This document shows positions 16,761 through 25,718 of a stretch of 64,000 nt of DNA, piece by piece (position 1 is the stretch's first letter; the number at the start of each line of letters is the position of its first letter). The stretch is from assembly GCF_004765795.1 (NCBI RefSeq), contig NZ_SBIV01000004.1:301639-365638 (forward strand), read 5' to 3'. A program made the translations under genes and the position numbers. Source of the DNA: Halorussus marinus. GTDB taxonomy: Archaea > Halobacteriota > Halobacteria > Halobacteriales > Haladaptataceae. The notes under the pieces are model-generated. The model searched no databases. It was not told where the DNA came from and worked only from the letters and a program-made list of their open reading frames with translations.

Positions 16761-17678
16761 ATGGCCCAACAGACACAACCGGTCGAGTCAGCGGACACCG
16801 ACGACGAATCGGCGCTCGGCGGCGTCCTCTCGGGGCGCCACCGACGGATCCTGTCGAGTCTCGCGCGCCACCGGGGCGGACTCGTCGGCGCCGCGACGCT
16901 GGTCGCGGTCGTCTTCGTCGCGGTCGCGGCGCCCGTGATCGCGCCCTACGACCCGCTCGAACAGTTCGTCGGGCCGGCGCTTGCCGGCCCGAGCACCGCC
17001 CACCTCCTCGGAACCGACATGTACGGCCGCGACGTGCTCTCGCGGATCGTGTTCGGCGCGCGCAACACCCTCCTGTTGGCGCTGATCGCGGTCGGCATCT
17101 CGTCGGTGCTGGGCACGATCATCGGCGCGGCCGCCGGCTTCTACGGCGGCTGGATCGACGAGGCGCTGATGCGGGGGATGGACGTCGTGTTCGCGTTCCC
17201 GTCGCTGATCCTCGCGATCGTGATGATGGCGACGTTCGGCATCAACATGTACAACGCCGCGTTCGCGGTCGCGGTCGTGTTCACCCCGCAGTTCGCGCGG
17301 GTCATCCGGTCGAACGCGCTGTCGCTCCGCGAGGAGGAGTTCATCAAGGCCGCCCGCACCTCCGGCGGGACCAGACGCTACATCCTTTTCAAGCACGTCA
17401 TCCCGAACGGGATCTCGGAGCTGATCGTCCAGACGACGATCAACCTCGCGAGCGCGATCCTCATCATGAGCGGGCTCAACTTCCTCGGGCTGGGGATCCA
17501 GCCACCGAAGCCGTCGTGGGGGTACATGCTCGCGAACGGTCGGTCGTACCTGTTGCAGGCGCCGTGGATCTCGACGTTCCCGGGCGTGGCGATCATGATC
17601 GTGGTGCTCGCGGCCAACATCTTCGGCGACGGGCTACGGGACGCGCTGGACCCGCGGAACACGGAGCGGGTGCGATAG
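16761..17678 (+). CDS. Peptide ABC transporter permease, DppC/OppC type
   Basis: A 305-residue permease with a charged N-terminus, then a helix VGAATLVAVVFVAVAAPVIAPYDP. The DppC signature HLLGTDMYGRDVLSRIVFGAR follows. The EAA loop is EEEFIKAARTSGGTRRYILFKHVIPN near 192-217, and the C-terminal SGLNFLGLGIQPPKPSWGYML motif is present. It pairs with the preceding permease. One base separates it from the ATPase gene. Confidence 0.93.
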   Translation: MAQQTQPVESADTDDESALGGVLSGRHRRILSSLARHRGGLVGAATLVAVVFVAVAAPVIAPYDPLEQFVGPALAGPSTAHLLGTDMYGRDVLSRIVFGARNTLLLALIAVGISSVLGTIIGAAAGFYGGWIDEALMRGMDVVFAFPSLILAIVMMATFGINMYNAAFAVAVVFTPQFARVIRSNALSLREEEFIKAARTSGGTRRYILFKHVIPNGISELIVQTTINLASAILIMSGLNFLGLGIQPPKPSWGYMLANGRSYLLQAPWISTFPGVAIMIVVLAANIFGDGLRDALDPRNTERVR

Positions 17679-17679
17679 C

Positions 17680-18768
17680 ATGACCGACGACCCGCCCCTG
17701 CTGGACGTCGAGGATCTGACCGTCCACTTCCACACCGAGCAGGGCACGGTCCGGGCCGTCGACGGGGTGTCGTTCCGGGTCGGCGAGCGCGAGGCGTTCG
17801 GGCTGGTCGGCGAGTCGGGCGCCGGCAAGAGCGTGACCGCGATGTCGATCCTGAAACTGATCCAGACGCCGCCGGGCGAGATCGTCGACGGGTCGGTCCG
17901 GTTCCGGGGCGAGGACGTCCTCTCGATGTCGGGTCCCGAACTCCAGCGCGTGCGGGGCAACGAGATCGGCATGATCTTCCAGGACCCCGAGCAGTCGCTC
18001 AATCCTGTCCACACGGTCGGCCGGCAGGTCGCCGAACCCGTCCGGATCCACCGCGACGTCTCGGACGAGGAGGCGTGGGACCGGGCGGTCGAGATGCTCG
18101 AACTGGTCGGGATTCCCGACCCCGGCGAGCGGGCGACCGAGTACCCCCACCAGTTCTCGGGCGGGATGCAACAGCGAGCGATGATCGCGATGGCGCTGGC
18201 GAACAACCCGTCGCTGCTGATCGCCGACGAGCCCACTACCTCCCTCGACGTGACCATCGAGGCCACCATCCTCGATCTGATCGACCGCCTTCAGGAGGAC
18301 CACGACATGTCGGTGGTCCTGATCACCCACGACCTGAGCGTCATCTCGGAGGTGTGCGATCGCGTCGGGGTGATGTACGCGGGGCGGATGGCCGAGGTCG
18401 CTCCGGTCGAGCGCATCTACGACGCGCCCCGCCACCCCTACACGTACGGGCTGGTCAACAGCATCCCGAGCGCCCGCGAGAAGACCGACAGCCTCGCGAG
18501 CATCGAGGGCCAGATGCCGAGCGGCATCGACCCGCCGTCCGGGTGTCGGTTCCACCCGCGGTGTCCGGCCGCGATGGCCGACTGCGATCGGCACCACCCG
18601 GAGGAAGTCGAGCGAGACGGCGGCCGGGTCGCGTGTCACCTCTATCCCGAGCCCCGGGACGAACCGGGGAGCGCGGCCGAGGTCGACCCGGACCCAGAAC
18701 TGATCGGGCGGCTGACCGGCGGGGACGACCGCGCGGCCGACCGCCGCCGAGGAGGTGCCGGCGAATGA
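17680..18768 (+). CDS. Peptide ABC transporter ATP-binding protein, DppD/OppD type
   Basis: A 362-residue ATPase. Walker A is GESGAGKSV, the Q-loop IFQDPEQSLNPV, the signature FSGGMQQRAMIAMAL, and Walker B LLIADEPTTSLDVTIE. The C-terminal oligopeptide extension has the HPYTYGLVNSIPS motif. It also has the Cys cluster CRFHPRCPAAMADCD...C, which in this family can hold an Fe-S cluster. Coupled to the next ATPase gene by an ATGA overlap at 18765. Confidence 0.93.
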   Translation: MTDDPPLLDVEDLTVHFHTEQGTVRAVDGVSFRVGEREAFGLVGESGAGKSVTAMSILKLIQTPPGEIVDGSVRFRGEDVLSMSGPELQRVRGNEIGMIFQDPEQSLNPVHTVGRQVAEPVRIHRDVSDEEAWDRAVEMLELVGIPDPGERATEYPHQFSGGMQQRAMIAMALANNPSLLIADEPTTSLDVTIEATILDLIDRLQEDHDMSVVLITHDLSVISEVCDRVGVMYAGRMAEVAPVERIYDAPRHPYTYGLVNSIPSAREKTDSLASIEGQMPSGIDPPSGCRFHPRCPAAMADCDRHHPEEVERDGGRVACHLYPEPRDEPGSAAEVDPDPELIGRLTGGDDRAADRRRGGAGE

Positions 18769-19826
18769 CCGTGACCGATCGGGAGCGCGACCGCGACCGA
18801 GAGGCCGCCGAGGACGCGCTGGTGAGCGTCCGAGGGCTCGAGAAGTACTACGAGAGCAATCAGGGGCTCGTCGATCGGCTCCTCGGGAACGTCCGTCGGG
18901 TCAAGGCGGTCGACGGCGTCTCGTTCGACATCCCGGCCGGCCAGACGATGGGGCTGGTCGGCGAGAGCGGGTGCGGGAAGACGACGCTGGGCGAGACCCT
19001 GTTGAAGCTCCACGACGCGACCGCGGGGGAGATCTACTACGACGGCCGGCCGATCACCGACCTCTCGGACGGGCAGTTCCGGCCGATGCGCGAGCAGATG
19101 CAGATGATCTTCCAGGACCCCCACTCGAACCTCGACTCCCGGATGGTGATCGGCGACATCATCACCGAGCCGATGAACGTGCTCGACGTCGGCGACAGGG
19201 CCGATCGGGAGGCCCGCGCCAAGGAACTGCTCGATCAGGTGGGTCTCGACCGGAGCTACTACGACCGCTACCCCCACGAGTTCTCGGGGGGACAGCGCCA
19301 GCGCGTCGGGATCGCCCGCGCGCTGAGCGTCGATCCCGACTTCGTGGTCTGTGACGAGCCCGTGAGCGCGCTCGACGTGAGCGTGCAGGCTCAGATCCTC
19401 GAACTCCTCGACGACCTCCAGGACGAGTACGGGCTCACCTACCTGTTCATCTCTCACGACCTCAGCGTCGTGCGGTACATCTGCGACCGGCTCGCGGTGA
19501 TGTACCTCGGGAAGATCGTCGAGATCGGCGAGTCCGAGGACGTGTTCGAGAACCCACAGCACCCCTACACTCGGGCGCTGTTGTCGGCCGTTCCGGACCC
19601 GGACCCCGCGGTCGATCGGGACCGGATCTTCCTGGAGGGCGCGCCGCCGAGCCCCGAGAACCCGCCGGAGGGGTGTCGGTTCCAGACGCGGTGTCCCGAG
19701 AAGATCGGGCCGGTCTGCGAGGAGGCGCCGCCGGAGTTCTACGACATCGAGGACGGCCACCACTCGGCGTGTTACCTCCACGACGAGGCGGTCGACGAAT
19801 CGCGCTCGGAGGCCGACGATGAGTAG
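18765..19826 (+). CDS. Peptide ABC transporter ATP-binding protein, DppF/OppF type
   Basis: A 353-residue second ATPase of the importer. It has the DppF-type N-terminus LVSVRGLEKYYESNQGLVDRL with a regulatory loop before VKAVDGVSFDI. Walker A is GESGCGKTT, the Q-loop IFQDPHSNLDSR, the signature FSGGQRQRVGIARAL, and Walker B VVCDEPVSALDVSVQ. The C-terminal GCRFQTRCPEKIGPVC Cys cluster is present. ATG 18765 overlaps the previous stop, a clear choice since the longer frame lies inside dppD. Confidence 0.93.
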   Translation: MTVTDRERDRDREAAEDALVSVRGLEKYYESNQGLVDRLLGNVRRVKAVDGVSFDIPAGQTMGLVGESGCGKTTLGETLLKLHDATAGEIYYDGRPITDLSDGQFRPMREQMQMIFQDPHSNLDSRMVIGDIITEPMNVLDVGDRADREARAKELLDQVGLDRSYYDRYPHEFSGGQRQRVGIARALSVDPDFVVCDEPVSALDVSVQAQILELLDDLQDEYGLTYLFISHDLSVVRYICDRLAVMYLGKIVEIGESEDVFENPQHPYTRALLSAVPDPDPAVDRDRIFLEGAPPSPENPPEGCRFQTRCPEKIGPVCEEAPPEFYDIEDGHHSACYLHDEAVDESRSEADDE

Positions 19827-19889
19827 GGCCGAGCGGCGTCCGGCGCGTTCGCGGACGCGAGCGCCCGCCGATCGAAGGGGGACGCGCCG

Positions 19890-20903
19890 ATGAGCCGAGA
19901 CCACAGATGCTTCGATCTCCACTCGGACATCCCCTACGCGGTGGTCCGGGAGCGGGCCGCGGGGCGCCGCCGGGTGATCGCCGACGAGTTCCGCCCCGAG
20001 ATGGCGGCGGCCGGAATCGCGGGGCGAGTCGTCGCCGTCTACGTCGACGAGACGTACCTGCCCGAACTGGCGCTCCGACGGGCGCTCGGGGCGGTCGAGG
20101 CGATCCGCAAAGAGGTCGAGGAGACCGAGCAACTGTCGCTCGCGACGACCGCCGAAGGCCTCGACGCGGCGGCCGAGCGCGACCGCCACGCGCTCGTCCT
20201 CGGCATGGAGGGCGCCGAGGCGCTGAAGGGCGATCGCTCGATGCTCGATGCGTTCTACCGGCTCGGCCTGCGCGTGCTGACGCTGACTCACAGCCGGCGG
20301 AACGCGGCCGGCGACGGGAGCTTCTTCGCGCCGACGCGATCCGGGACGCCGGGCGGGCTCTCGGCGTTCGGCGTCGAGGTCGTCGAGCGAGCGGACGAAC
20401 TGGGCGTCCTCGTCGACGTCTCGCACCTGAACGAGCCGGGGTTCTGGGACGTGTTGGAGTTCGCCGACGGGCCGGTGATCGCCTCCCACTCGAACTGCCG
20501 GGCGCTCCGGAACCACCCCCGGAACCTCACCGACGACCAGCTCGCGGCCGTCGCCGACGCGGGCGGGGTGGTCGGGCTCACCGCCGTCGGATGGTTTCTG
20601 GCCGCGCCGGGCGAGGGGTCGACGGTCGAGGACTACCTCGACCACGTCGAGCACGCCGTCGACGTCGTCGGCCCGGACCACGTCGGCGTCGGGTTCGACT
20701 TCGTGGAGTACCTCCGGCCGTTCCTCTCGGACGCCGAACGGGCGCGGCTCCCAGATCCGATGCCGGTCGAGGGCCTCCGGGGCGACGCCGACGTGGCCGA
20801 CCTCGGCGCCCGACTCGCCGAGCGGGGGTTCGGCGACGACGCGGTCGCCCGGATCCTTAGGGACAACTCGGTGCGAGTCTTGCGGGCGGTCCTCGGCGAG
20901 TGA
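19890..20903 (+). CDS. Membrane-dipeptidase-type dipeptidase (peptidase M19)
   Basis: A 337-residue amidohydrolase-fold renal dipeptidase homologue. The metal motif DLHSD is at 9-13, GMEGAEAL carries the bridging Glu near 109, SHSNCRALRNHPRN gives the second-site His, and VGVGFDFVEYL holds the late Asp. M19 enzymes cleave dipeptides and tolerate a D-residue at the C-terminal position. It starts 63 bases after the importer ATPases and is most likely co-transcribed, so imported dipeptides would be hydrolysed in the cytosol. It also fits the D-amino-acid theme of the neighbouring dgc genes. Confidence 0.9.
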   Translation: MSRDHRCFDLHSDIPYAVVRERAAGRRRVIADEFRPEMAAAGIAGRVVAVYVDETYLPELALRRALGAVEAIRKEVEETEQLSLATTAEGLDAAAERDRHALVLGMEGAEALKGDRSMLDAFYRLGLRVLTLTHSRRNAAGDGSFFAPTRSGTPGGLSAFGVEVVERADELGVLVDVSHLNEPGFWDVLEFADGPVIASHSNCRALRNHPRNLTDDQLAAVADAGGVVGLTAVGWFLAAPGEGSTVEDYLDHVEHAVDVVGPDHVGVGFDFVEYLRPFLSDAERARLPDPMPVEGLRGDADVADLGARLAERGFGDDAVARILRDNSVRVLRAVLGE

Positions 20904-20920
20904 GCGTCGGACCCGAGTGA

Positions 20921-21751
20921 CTACGTCCGTTCGACGACGCCGAGTCGCGATCCCAACATATCGCTGTCGAAAAACGCCACCCGGCCCTCGGGCCACGAGG
21001 TCGGCTCGCCGAGCGGGGCCGCCTCGCGGGCGGCCGTCAGGTCGTCGGTCGCGAGCAGACACGCACACGGGCCCGCCCCGAAGTCGGCCAGTCGGTCGTC
21101 GAGCCACGCCGTCCCGTCGGGGGCCGCGAGCGCCACCGGCCGGCCGGGGAACGACGCGACCGTCCCGAAGCCCGCGACCTGCTCGCGGATCGACCGGGGA
21201 TAGCGATAGAGGTCCCGAAACGTCCGCTCGGCCGCGTCGAGGTCCGGGACCGCGAGCACGACCTGTCCGATTCCCGTCAGGGGGCCGCCCGCGACGCTGT
21301 CGCTCGGCGCGATCCGGGACGACAGCGGCGTCCGGTCCTCGATGGCGAACGGGAGCAGGCGGCGCTCGTCGGGCGCTCCGAACTCGGCGCGGTCCCACTC
21401 GACCAGCGTGCCGTCCTCGCGTTCGCGCGAGTCGGACAGCGGGCCCCGGATCGGCCGGCCCGCCTCGATCACGCGCTTGCACTCGGCCGCGACGTCGGGG
21501 ACCCGGACGCACCACGCCGCCGGCCCCGCGTCGGCGCGGATGTGTCGCGGCCAGAAGTCGTGGTCGCCGGGTTCGCGCTCGGCGATGAGTTCGACGTACG
21601 ATCGGTCGTCGAACCCGAGCACCGCCATGTGGGTGTGTCCGTTGTCGTGGACGCCGCCGTAGTCGGGCGCGAGTCCGAGCCGGTCGAACTCGGCGGTGAT
21701 CTCCTCGAGGTCGTGCCACGCGAACGGGACGTGATCGAGCGTCCGGCTCAT
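20921..21751 (-). CDS. VOC (glyoxalase-like) family protein
   Basis: A 276-residue protein with an N-terminal glyoxalase-like domain. It opens LDHVPFAWHDLEEITAEFDRLGLAPDYGGVHDNGHTHMAVLGF, with His residues in metal-ligand positions. A second beta-alpha-beta repeat starts GIGQVVLAVPDLDAAERTFRDLY. This two-domain layout is of the glyoxalase_3-like/VOC type. The ATG at 21751 overlaps the stop of the Lrp regulator gene (ATGA), so the pair is co-translated. Substrate unknown. It is convergent with the M19 gene. Confidence 0.8.
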   Translation of the reverse strand: MSRTLDHVPFAWHDLEEITAEFDRLGLAPDYGGVHDNGHTHMAVLGFDDRSYVELIAEREPGDHDFWPRHIRADAGPAAWCVRVPDVAAECKRVIEAGRPIRGPLSDSREREDGTLVEWDRAEFGAPDERRLLPFAIEDRTPLSSRIAPSDSVAGGPLTGIGQVVLAVPDLDAAERTFRDLYRYPRSIREQVAGFGTVASFPGRPVALAAPDGTAWLDDRLADFGAGPCACLLATDDLTAAREAAPLGEPTSWPEGRVAFFDSDMLGSRLGVVERT

Positions 21752-22272
21752 TGCGAGGACGGCTGGAGGACTGTCTCGCGGGCGTCGTCGGTGAGGTTGC
21801 CCGTGACCGAGGTCGGGCCGTCGAACTCGCGCATCACGAACCGCGACGACGTCTCGTTGACGCCCTCGAGCGCCACCATGCGCTCGACGAGGTCGTTGAG
21901 CTGTTCGCGGCTCTGGACCCGACTGATCACCACGAAGTCGACGTCGCCCATCGTGTAGAAGACCTGCTCGACGCCGTCGATGGCCGACAGCGACTCGCCG
22001 ATATCCTCGGAGTACCCCTGCTCGTGGGTGACCGAGACGTCGGTGATCGACACCATCTCGAGCCCGAACGCCATGGGGTCGACGTCGGCGGTGACCCCCT
22101 GGATGACGCCGTTGTCCTTGAGCTTGTTCAGCCGGTAGTGGATGGCCGACTTCGAGAGGTCGAGTTCGTCGGCCAGCGTCTCTAAGCTGACGTCGAAGTC
22201 CGCCTCGACTCGCTCGAGGATGGCGAGATCCGTCTCGTCGAGATCGGGCGCCGCCCGGAGTGCGTCGTTCAT
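21748..22272 (-). CDS. Lrp/AsnC family transcriptional regulator
   Basis: A 174-residue feast/famine regulator. The N-terminal HTH has LDETDLAILERVEADFDVSLETLADELDLSKSAIHYRLNKLKDNGVI, then a RAM-like effector domain (VSITDVSVTHEQGYSEDIGESL, VEQVFYTMGDVDFVVISRV). Start ATG 22272. It is located downstream of the class III aminotransferase gene on the same strand. A role in regulating amino-acid catabolism nearby, perhaps through the palindrome between the aminotransferase and mmsA genes, is plausible but not shown. Confidence 0.9.
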   Translation of the reverse strand: MNDALRAAPDLDETDLAILERVEADFDVSLETLADELDLSKSAIHYRLNKLKDNGVIQGVTADVDPMAFGLEMVSITDVSVTHEQGYSEDIGESLSAIDGVEQVFYTMGDVDFVVISRVQSREQLNDLVERMVALEGVNETSSRFVMREFDGPTSVTGNLTDDARETVLQPSSQ

Positions 22273-22395
22273 GGGCGACAGTTAGAGGCGTTCGATCAAG
22301 AAAGCCCCGTTGTCGAGCGTCCGGCCCGGACGGACCGGCGCCGAGCCCGGCCGCGACGTGGGGCGGCGCGTGCGATCCCGTCGTCGTCGGGCCGG

Positions 22396-23736
22396 CTACC
22401 GATCCATCGCGTCGTCCGAGACGTCGAGGGCGGCGTCGAGCGCGTCGATCGCCTCGTCGATCTCGTCCTCGGTGATCGTGAGCGGCGGCGCGACGATCAG
22501 GGTGTTGATCATGTTCGCGACGTAGGTGCCGCGGTCGTACGCGGCCGCGGCGACCTCGTCGACGACCGTGGTCCCCTTGCTCACCTTGTCGGCGCGCTCG
22601 CCGAACGGGACCCGTTCGTCGGGGTCGCTCGTGAGTTCGATGCCCCGGAACAGCCCGACCCCGCGGGCCTCGCCCACGCTGGGGTGACGGTCGGCGAGGT
22701 CGTCGATCCGGTCGCCGAGGTACGCGCCGACCTCGCTCGCGCGCTCGATGAGGTTCTGCTCCTCGTAGGTCTCGACCGCCGCGAGGCCGGCCGCGACCGC
22801 CGCGGGGTGGCCCGAGTAGGTGTGGCCGTGACAGAGCATCTCGTCCTCGAAGTGGGCCGCGATCTCGTCGGTGACGATCGTCGCCCCGAGCGGCTGGTAG
22901 GCGCCGGTCAGCCCCTTCGCCATCGTCATGATGTCGGGTTCGACGCCGAACACGTCGGCGCCGAACCACTCGCCGGTGCGGCCGAACCCGCTCATCACCT
23001 CGTCGACGACGAGCAGGGCGCCGTGGTCGTGGGCGATCTCCTTGAGCCGGGGGAGGTACTCCTCGGGCGGCACCAGAATGCCGTTCGAGCCGACGATCGG
23101 TTCGACCAGGATCGCCGCGACCGTGTCGCCTTCGAGTTCGAGCATCTCGTCGATGTACTCGACGCTCTCCATCGGGTCGAGCGTCGAGCCGTAGGCGTAG
23201 GGGTCGGGCGCCTTGATCGTCCCCGGGATCCCGGGCTCGGAGGCGAGCCGGCGGGGGTCGCCGGTGACGCTGATCGAGCCGTAGGTGGCGCCGTGGTACG
23301 ATCGGTACCGCGAGAGGATCTTCTGCTTGCCGGTGTAGAAGCGCGCGATCTTGATCGCGGCCTCGACCGCCTCGGTCCCGCTGGTCGAGAAGAACGTCTT
23401 CGAGAGGTCGCCGGGCGTGACCGCCGCGAGCTTCTCGCCGAGTTTCGCCCGGGCCTCGGTGGTGTAGCCCGGGGAGACGTACGCCGCGTCGGCGACCTGT
23501 TCGGCGATCGCGTCCTCGACCTTCTCGGCGGAGTGGCCGAGGTTCGAGCACATGAGCTGGCTCGAGAAGTCGATGAACTCCTCGCCGTCGGCGTCGGTGA
23601 ACCGGACGCCCTCGGCGTGGGTCACTTCGGTCGGCCGGACCTCGCTCTGGAACGACCACGTTCCGAAGACGTGCTCGCGGTCGGTGGCTTCGACCTCGTT
23701 GAGACCGTCGGTCGGGGCGGGCTCTTGCTCTGACAT
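22396..23736 (-). CDS. Class III PLP-dependent aminotransferase (omega-amino acid:pyruvate type)
   Basis: A 446-residue class III aminotransferase. The PLP Lys is 274 in TMAKGLTGAYQPLGA, the Asp pairing with the pyridine N is 245 in LLVVDEVMSGFGRTG, and FFSTSGTEAVEAAIKIAR binds phosphate. Length and motifs match beta-alanine/taurine/GABA:pyruvate aminotransferases. Divergent transcription from methylmalonate-semialdehyde dehydrogenase points to beta-alanine or beta-aminoisobutyrate degradation, with the aminotransferase supplying the semialdehyde. A TATA-like GATTAATC lies about 31 bp before ATG 23736. Confidence 0.9.
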   Translation of the reverse strand: MSEQEPAPTDGLNEVEATDREHVFGTWSFQSEVRPTEVTHAEGVRFTDADGEEFIDFSSQLMCSNLGHSAEKVEDAIAEQVADAAYVSPGYTTEARAKLGEKLAAVTPGDLSKTFFSTSGTEAVEAAIKIARFYTGKQKILSRYRSYHGATYGSISVTGDPRRLASEPGIPGTIKAPDPYAYGSTLDPMESVEYIDEMLELEGDTVAAILVEPIVGSNGILVPPEEYLPRLKEIAHDHGALLVVDEVMSGFGRTGEWFGADVFGVEPDIMTMAKGLTGAYQPLGATIVTDEIAAHFEDEMLCHGHTYSGHPAAVAAGLAAVETYEEQNLIERASEVGAYLGDRIDDLADRHPSVGEARGVGLFRGIELTSDPDERVPFGERADKVSKGTTVVDEVAAAAYDRGTYVANMINTLIVAPPLTITEDEIDEAIDALDAALDVSDDAMDR

Positions 23737-23842
23737 CGTCGGATGAGAACTAGTGTCCCGATTTGATTAATCTTTGGATAGATCGAGATATGAAGTACAA
23801 TTTCCCACGAATCAATCTCCGAGAGGTATTTCGTCCGTCCGA

Positions 23843-23859
23843 GTCCGCTCAGAGCGGAC
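23843..23859. promoter_or_regulatory. Palindrome upstream of mmsA
   Basis: GTCCGCT-CAG-AGCGGAC, with perfect 7-bp arms and a 3-bp centre, ends about 12 bp before the TATA-like CTTATTGG of mmsA. It sits between two divergent catabolic genes. Likely a regulator site. Confidence 0.5.
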
Positions 23860-23906
23860 GCTGTCGGGAAGACTTATTGGGGAGAAGCGAGAGCCATCAA
23901 CGTACG

Positions 23907-25382
23907 ATGTCACTAGATACCACCCCACCGTGGGACGACGTACAGAACTACGTCGACGGCGAGTGGCGACGACCGTCGAACGACGGCCAAGACGTGGTCG
24001 ACCCGGCGACCGGCGAGACGCTCGCCCGGGTCGGCTTCAGCTCCGGCGACGACGTCGACGCCGCCGTCGACGCCGGCCGGGAGGCGTTCGAATCGTGGCA
24101 GTCGACGCCGGTCGAAGAGCGCATCCAGCCGCTGTTCGCGCTCAAAGAACTGCTCGAAGCCCACCAGGACGAGCTCGCGGAGGTGCTGGTCCGCGAGCAC
24201 GGCAAGACGTTCCCGGAGGCGAAAGGCGAGCTCCGACGGGGCATCGAGAACGTCGAGGTCGCCTGCGGGGTCCCGTCGATGATGCAGGCCGGCCACCTCC
24301 CGAACGCCGCGCCCGGCATCGACGAGACCGCGGTCCGCAAGCCGCTTGGCGTGTTCGCGGCGATCACGCCGTTCAACTTCCCCGGCATGATTCCGCTGTG
24401 GTTCCTGCCGTACGCGGTCGCGACCGGCAACGCGTTCGTGCTCAAGCCAAGCGAGCAGGATCCGGTCGTCGCCCAGCGGCTGTTCGAGCTGATCGACGAG
24501 GCGGGGTTCCCCGACGGCGTCGTCCAGCTCGTCCACGGGAGCGTCGACACGGTGAACGCGCTGCTCGACCACGACGGCATCGAGGGCGCGTCGTTCGTCG
24601 GGTCGACGCCGGTCGCCGAGCACGTCTACGAGCGGGCCGCCGCGAGCGGTAAGCGCGTCCAGGCCCAGGGCGGCGCGAAAAACCACATCGTCGTGACCGA
24701 GACCGCCGACCTCGACTTCGCGGCGAAGAAGACCGTCTCCTCGGCGTGTGCGTGCGGCGGCGAGCGCTGTCTCGCCAACGACGTGGTGGTCGTCGAGGAA
24801 GGCGTCTACGAGGAGTTCGTCGACCGGGTGCTCGAAGAGGCGCGGGCCCAGACGGTCGGCTACGGGCTCGACGACGACACCGACATCGGCGCGCTCATCA
24901 CGCCCGACCACGAGGCGCGGGTCCGAGACCTGATCGCGACCGGCGTCGACGAGGGCGCCGATCTCCTGCTCGACGGCCGAGACGTCGAAGTCGAGGGCTA
25001 CGAGGGGGGCAACTTCCTCGGGCCGACCGTGTTCGGCGACGTCGACCCCGAGATGACGATCGCCCGCGAGGAGATCTTCGGCCCCGTGATGGGGCTGATG
25101 GCGGTCGAGGACGTCGACGAGGCGATCGAGGTGCTCAACCGTAGCGACTTCGGGAACGCCGCGAGCCTCTTCACCGCCAGCGGGGCCGACGCCAAGAAGG
25201 TCCGCCACGAGGCCGACGTCGGGAACCTCGGGGTCAACGCCGGCACCGCCGCGCCGATGGCGTTCTTCCACTTCGGCGGCCGGAAGGACTCGTTCTTCGG
25301 CGACCTCCACGCGCAGGGCGAAGACATGATCCATTTCTACACCGACAAGACCGTCTACATCGAGCGGTGGCCCGACGCGTGA
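23907..25382 (+). CDS. mmsA: CoA-acylating methylmalonate-semialdehyde dehydrogenase
   Basis: A 491-residue ALDH-fold enzyme of the MMSDH group. FGVFAAITPFNFPGMIPLWFLPYA-like sequence at 147-170 and the nucleophile Cys288 in GGERCLAND are diagnostic, because MMSDHs have G-x-RC rather than GQVC. PMAFFHFGGRKDSFFGDLHAQGEDMIHFYT near the end is the usual MMSDH C-terminus. It converts malonate- or methylmalonate-semialdehyde plus CoA and NAD+ to acetyl- or propionyl-CoA. Start ATG 23907 with a TATA centred about 31 bp upstream; the longer frame contains the promoter region and was rejected. Confidence 0.92.
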   Translation: MSLDTTPPWDDVQNYVDGEWRRPSNDGQDVVDPATGETLARVGFSSGDDVDAAVDAGREAFESWQSTPVEERIQPLFALKELLEAHQDELAEVLVREHGKTFPEAKGELRRGIENVEVACGVPSMMQAGHLPNAAPGIDETAVRKPLGVFAAITPFNFPGMIPLWFLPYAVATGNAFVLKPSEQDPVVAQRLFELIDEAGFPDGVVQLVHGSVDTVNALLDHDGIEGASFVGSTPVAEHVYERAAASGKRVQAQGGAKNHIVVTETADLDFAAKKTVSSACACGGERCLANDVVVVEEGVYEEFVDRVLEEARAQTVGYGLDDDTDIGALITPDHEARVRDLIATGVDEGADLLLDGRDVEVEGYEGGNFLGPTVFGDVDPEMTIAREEIFGPVMGLMAVEDVDEAIEVLNRSDFGNAASLFTASGADAKKVRHEADVGNLGVNAGTAAPMAFFHFGGRKDSFFGDLHAQGEDMIHFYTDKTVYIERWPDA

Positions 25383-25469
25383 GCCCGTAGACCGGCGATC
25401 GCCGGGTCGGTGCCGATTCGGGTCGGTTTTTCAGAACCGCGGCCGAGACGAGTGGGCGGTAGCGCGGTT

Positions 25470-25718
25470 CTATCTCTCGTCCTGTTTCCCCTCGCGATAG
25501 CCGCCCACTCCCGCCTCTATCGTCGTTTTGAGGATTCGGAAGCCCCCGACGAGCACTCTCGTGAGGAGGATCCCTCCGCCAACGACGACCAGACCCCGCG
25601 AGAGTCCGACGCCTCCGAGCGAGAACGTTTCGGGAGCGAGTACTCCGAGGACGAACAGGGCCAACCCGACCCAGAACGCTTCGTCCCGCTGGGAGAGCGC
25701 CGTGAGCGTTTCCGCCAT
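25470..25718 (-). CDS. Small two-helix membrane protein
   Basis: An 82-residue protein with two hydrophobic helices, FWVGLALFVLGVLAPETFSL and GLVVVGGGILLTRVLVGGF, and a charged C-terminus (YREGKQDER). A TATA-rich sequence CTTATTTACATAA lies about 28 bp before ATG 25718, which supports real expression. It stands alone between mmsA (convergent) and the M20 gene. No family recognised. A longer overlapping reverse-strand frame is not protein-like. Confidence 0.6.
   Translation of the reverse strand: MAETLTALSQRDEAFWVGLALFVLGVLAPETFSLGGVGLSRGLVVVGGGILLTRVLVGGFRILKTTIEAGVGGYREGKQDER

Noticed and set aside
19819..19893. 24-codon frame (MSRAERRPARSRTR...) between the importer ATPase and the dipeptidase
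   Set aside because: It overlaps both neighbours by ATGA-like contacts, but is Arg-rich and too short to support.
18642..21719. Very long open frame antisense to the importer ATPases and dipeptidase
   Set aside because: It runs opposite to clear ABC and M19 genes, is Arg/Pro/Gly-rich and has no motif. It reflects the third-codon GC bias of haloarchaea.
23763..23906. N-terminal extension of the methylmalonate-semialdehyde dehydrogenase
   Set aside because: The 48 extra residues cover the palindrome and TATA. The usual MMSDH opening (YVDGEW) begins shortly after ATG 23907.
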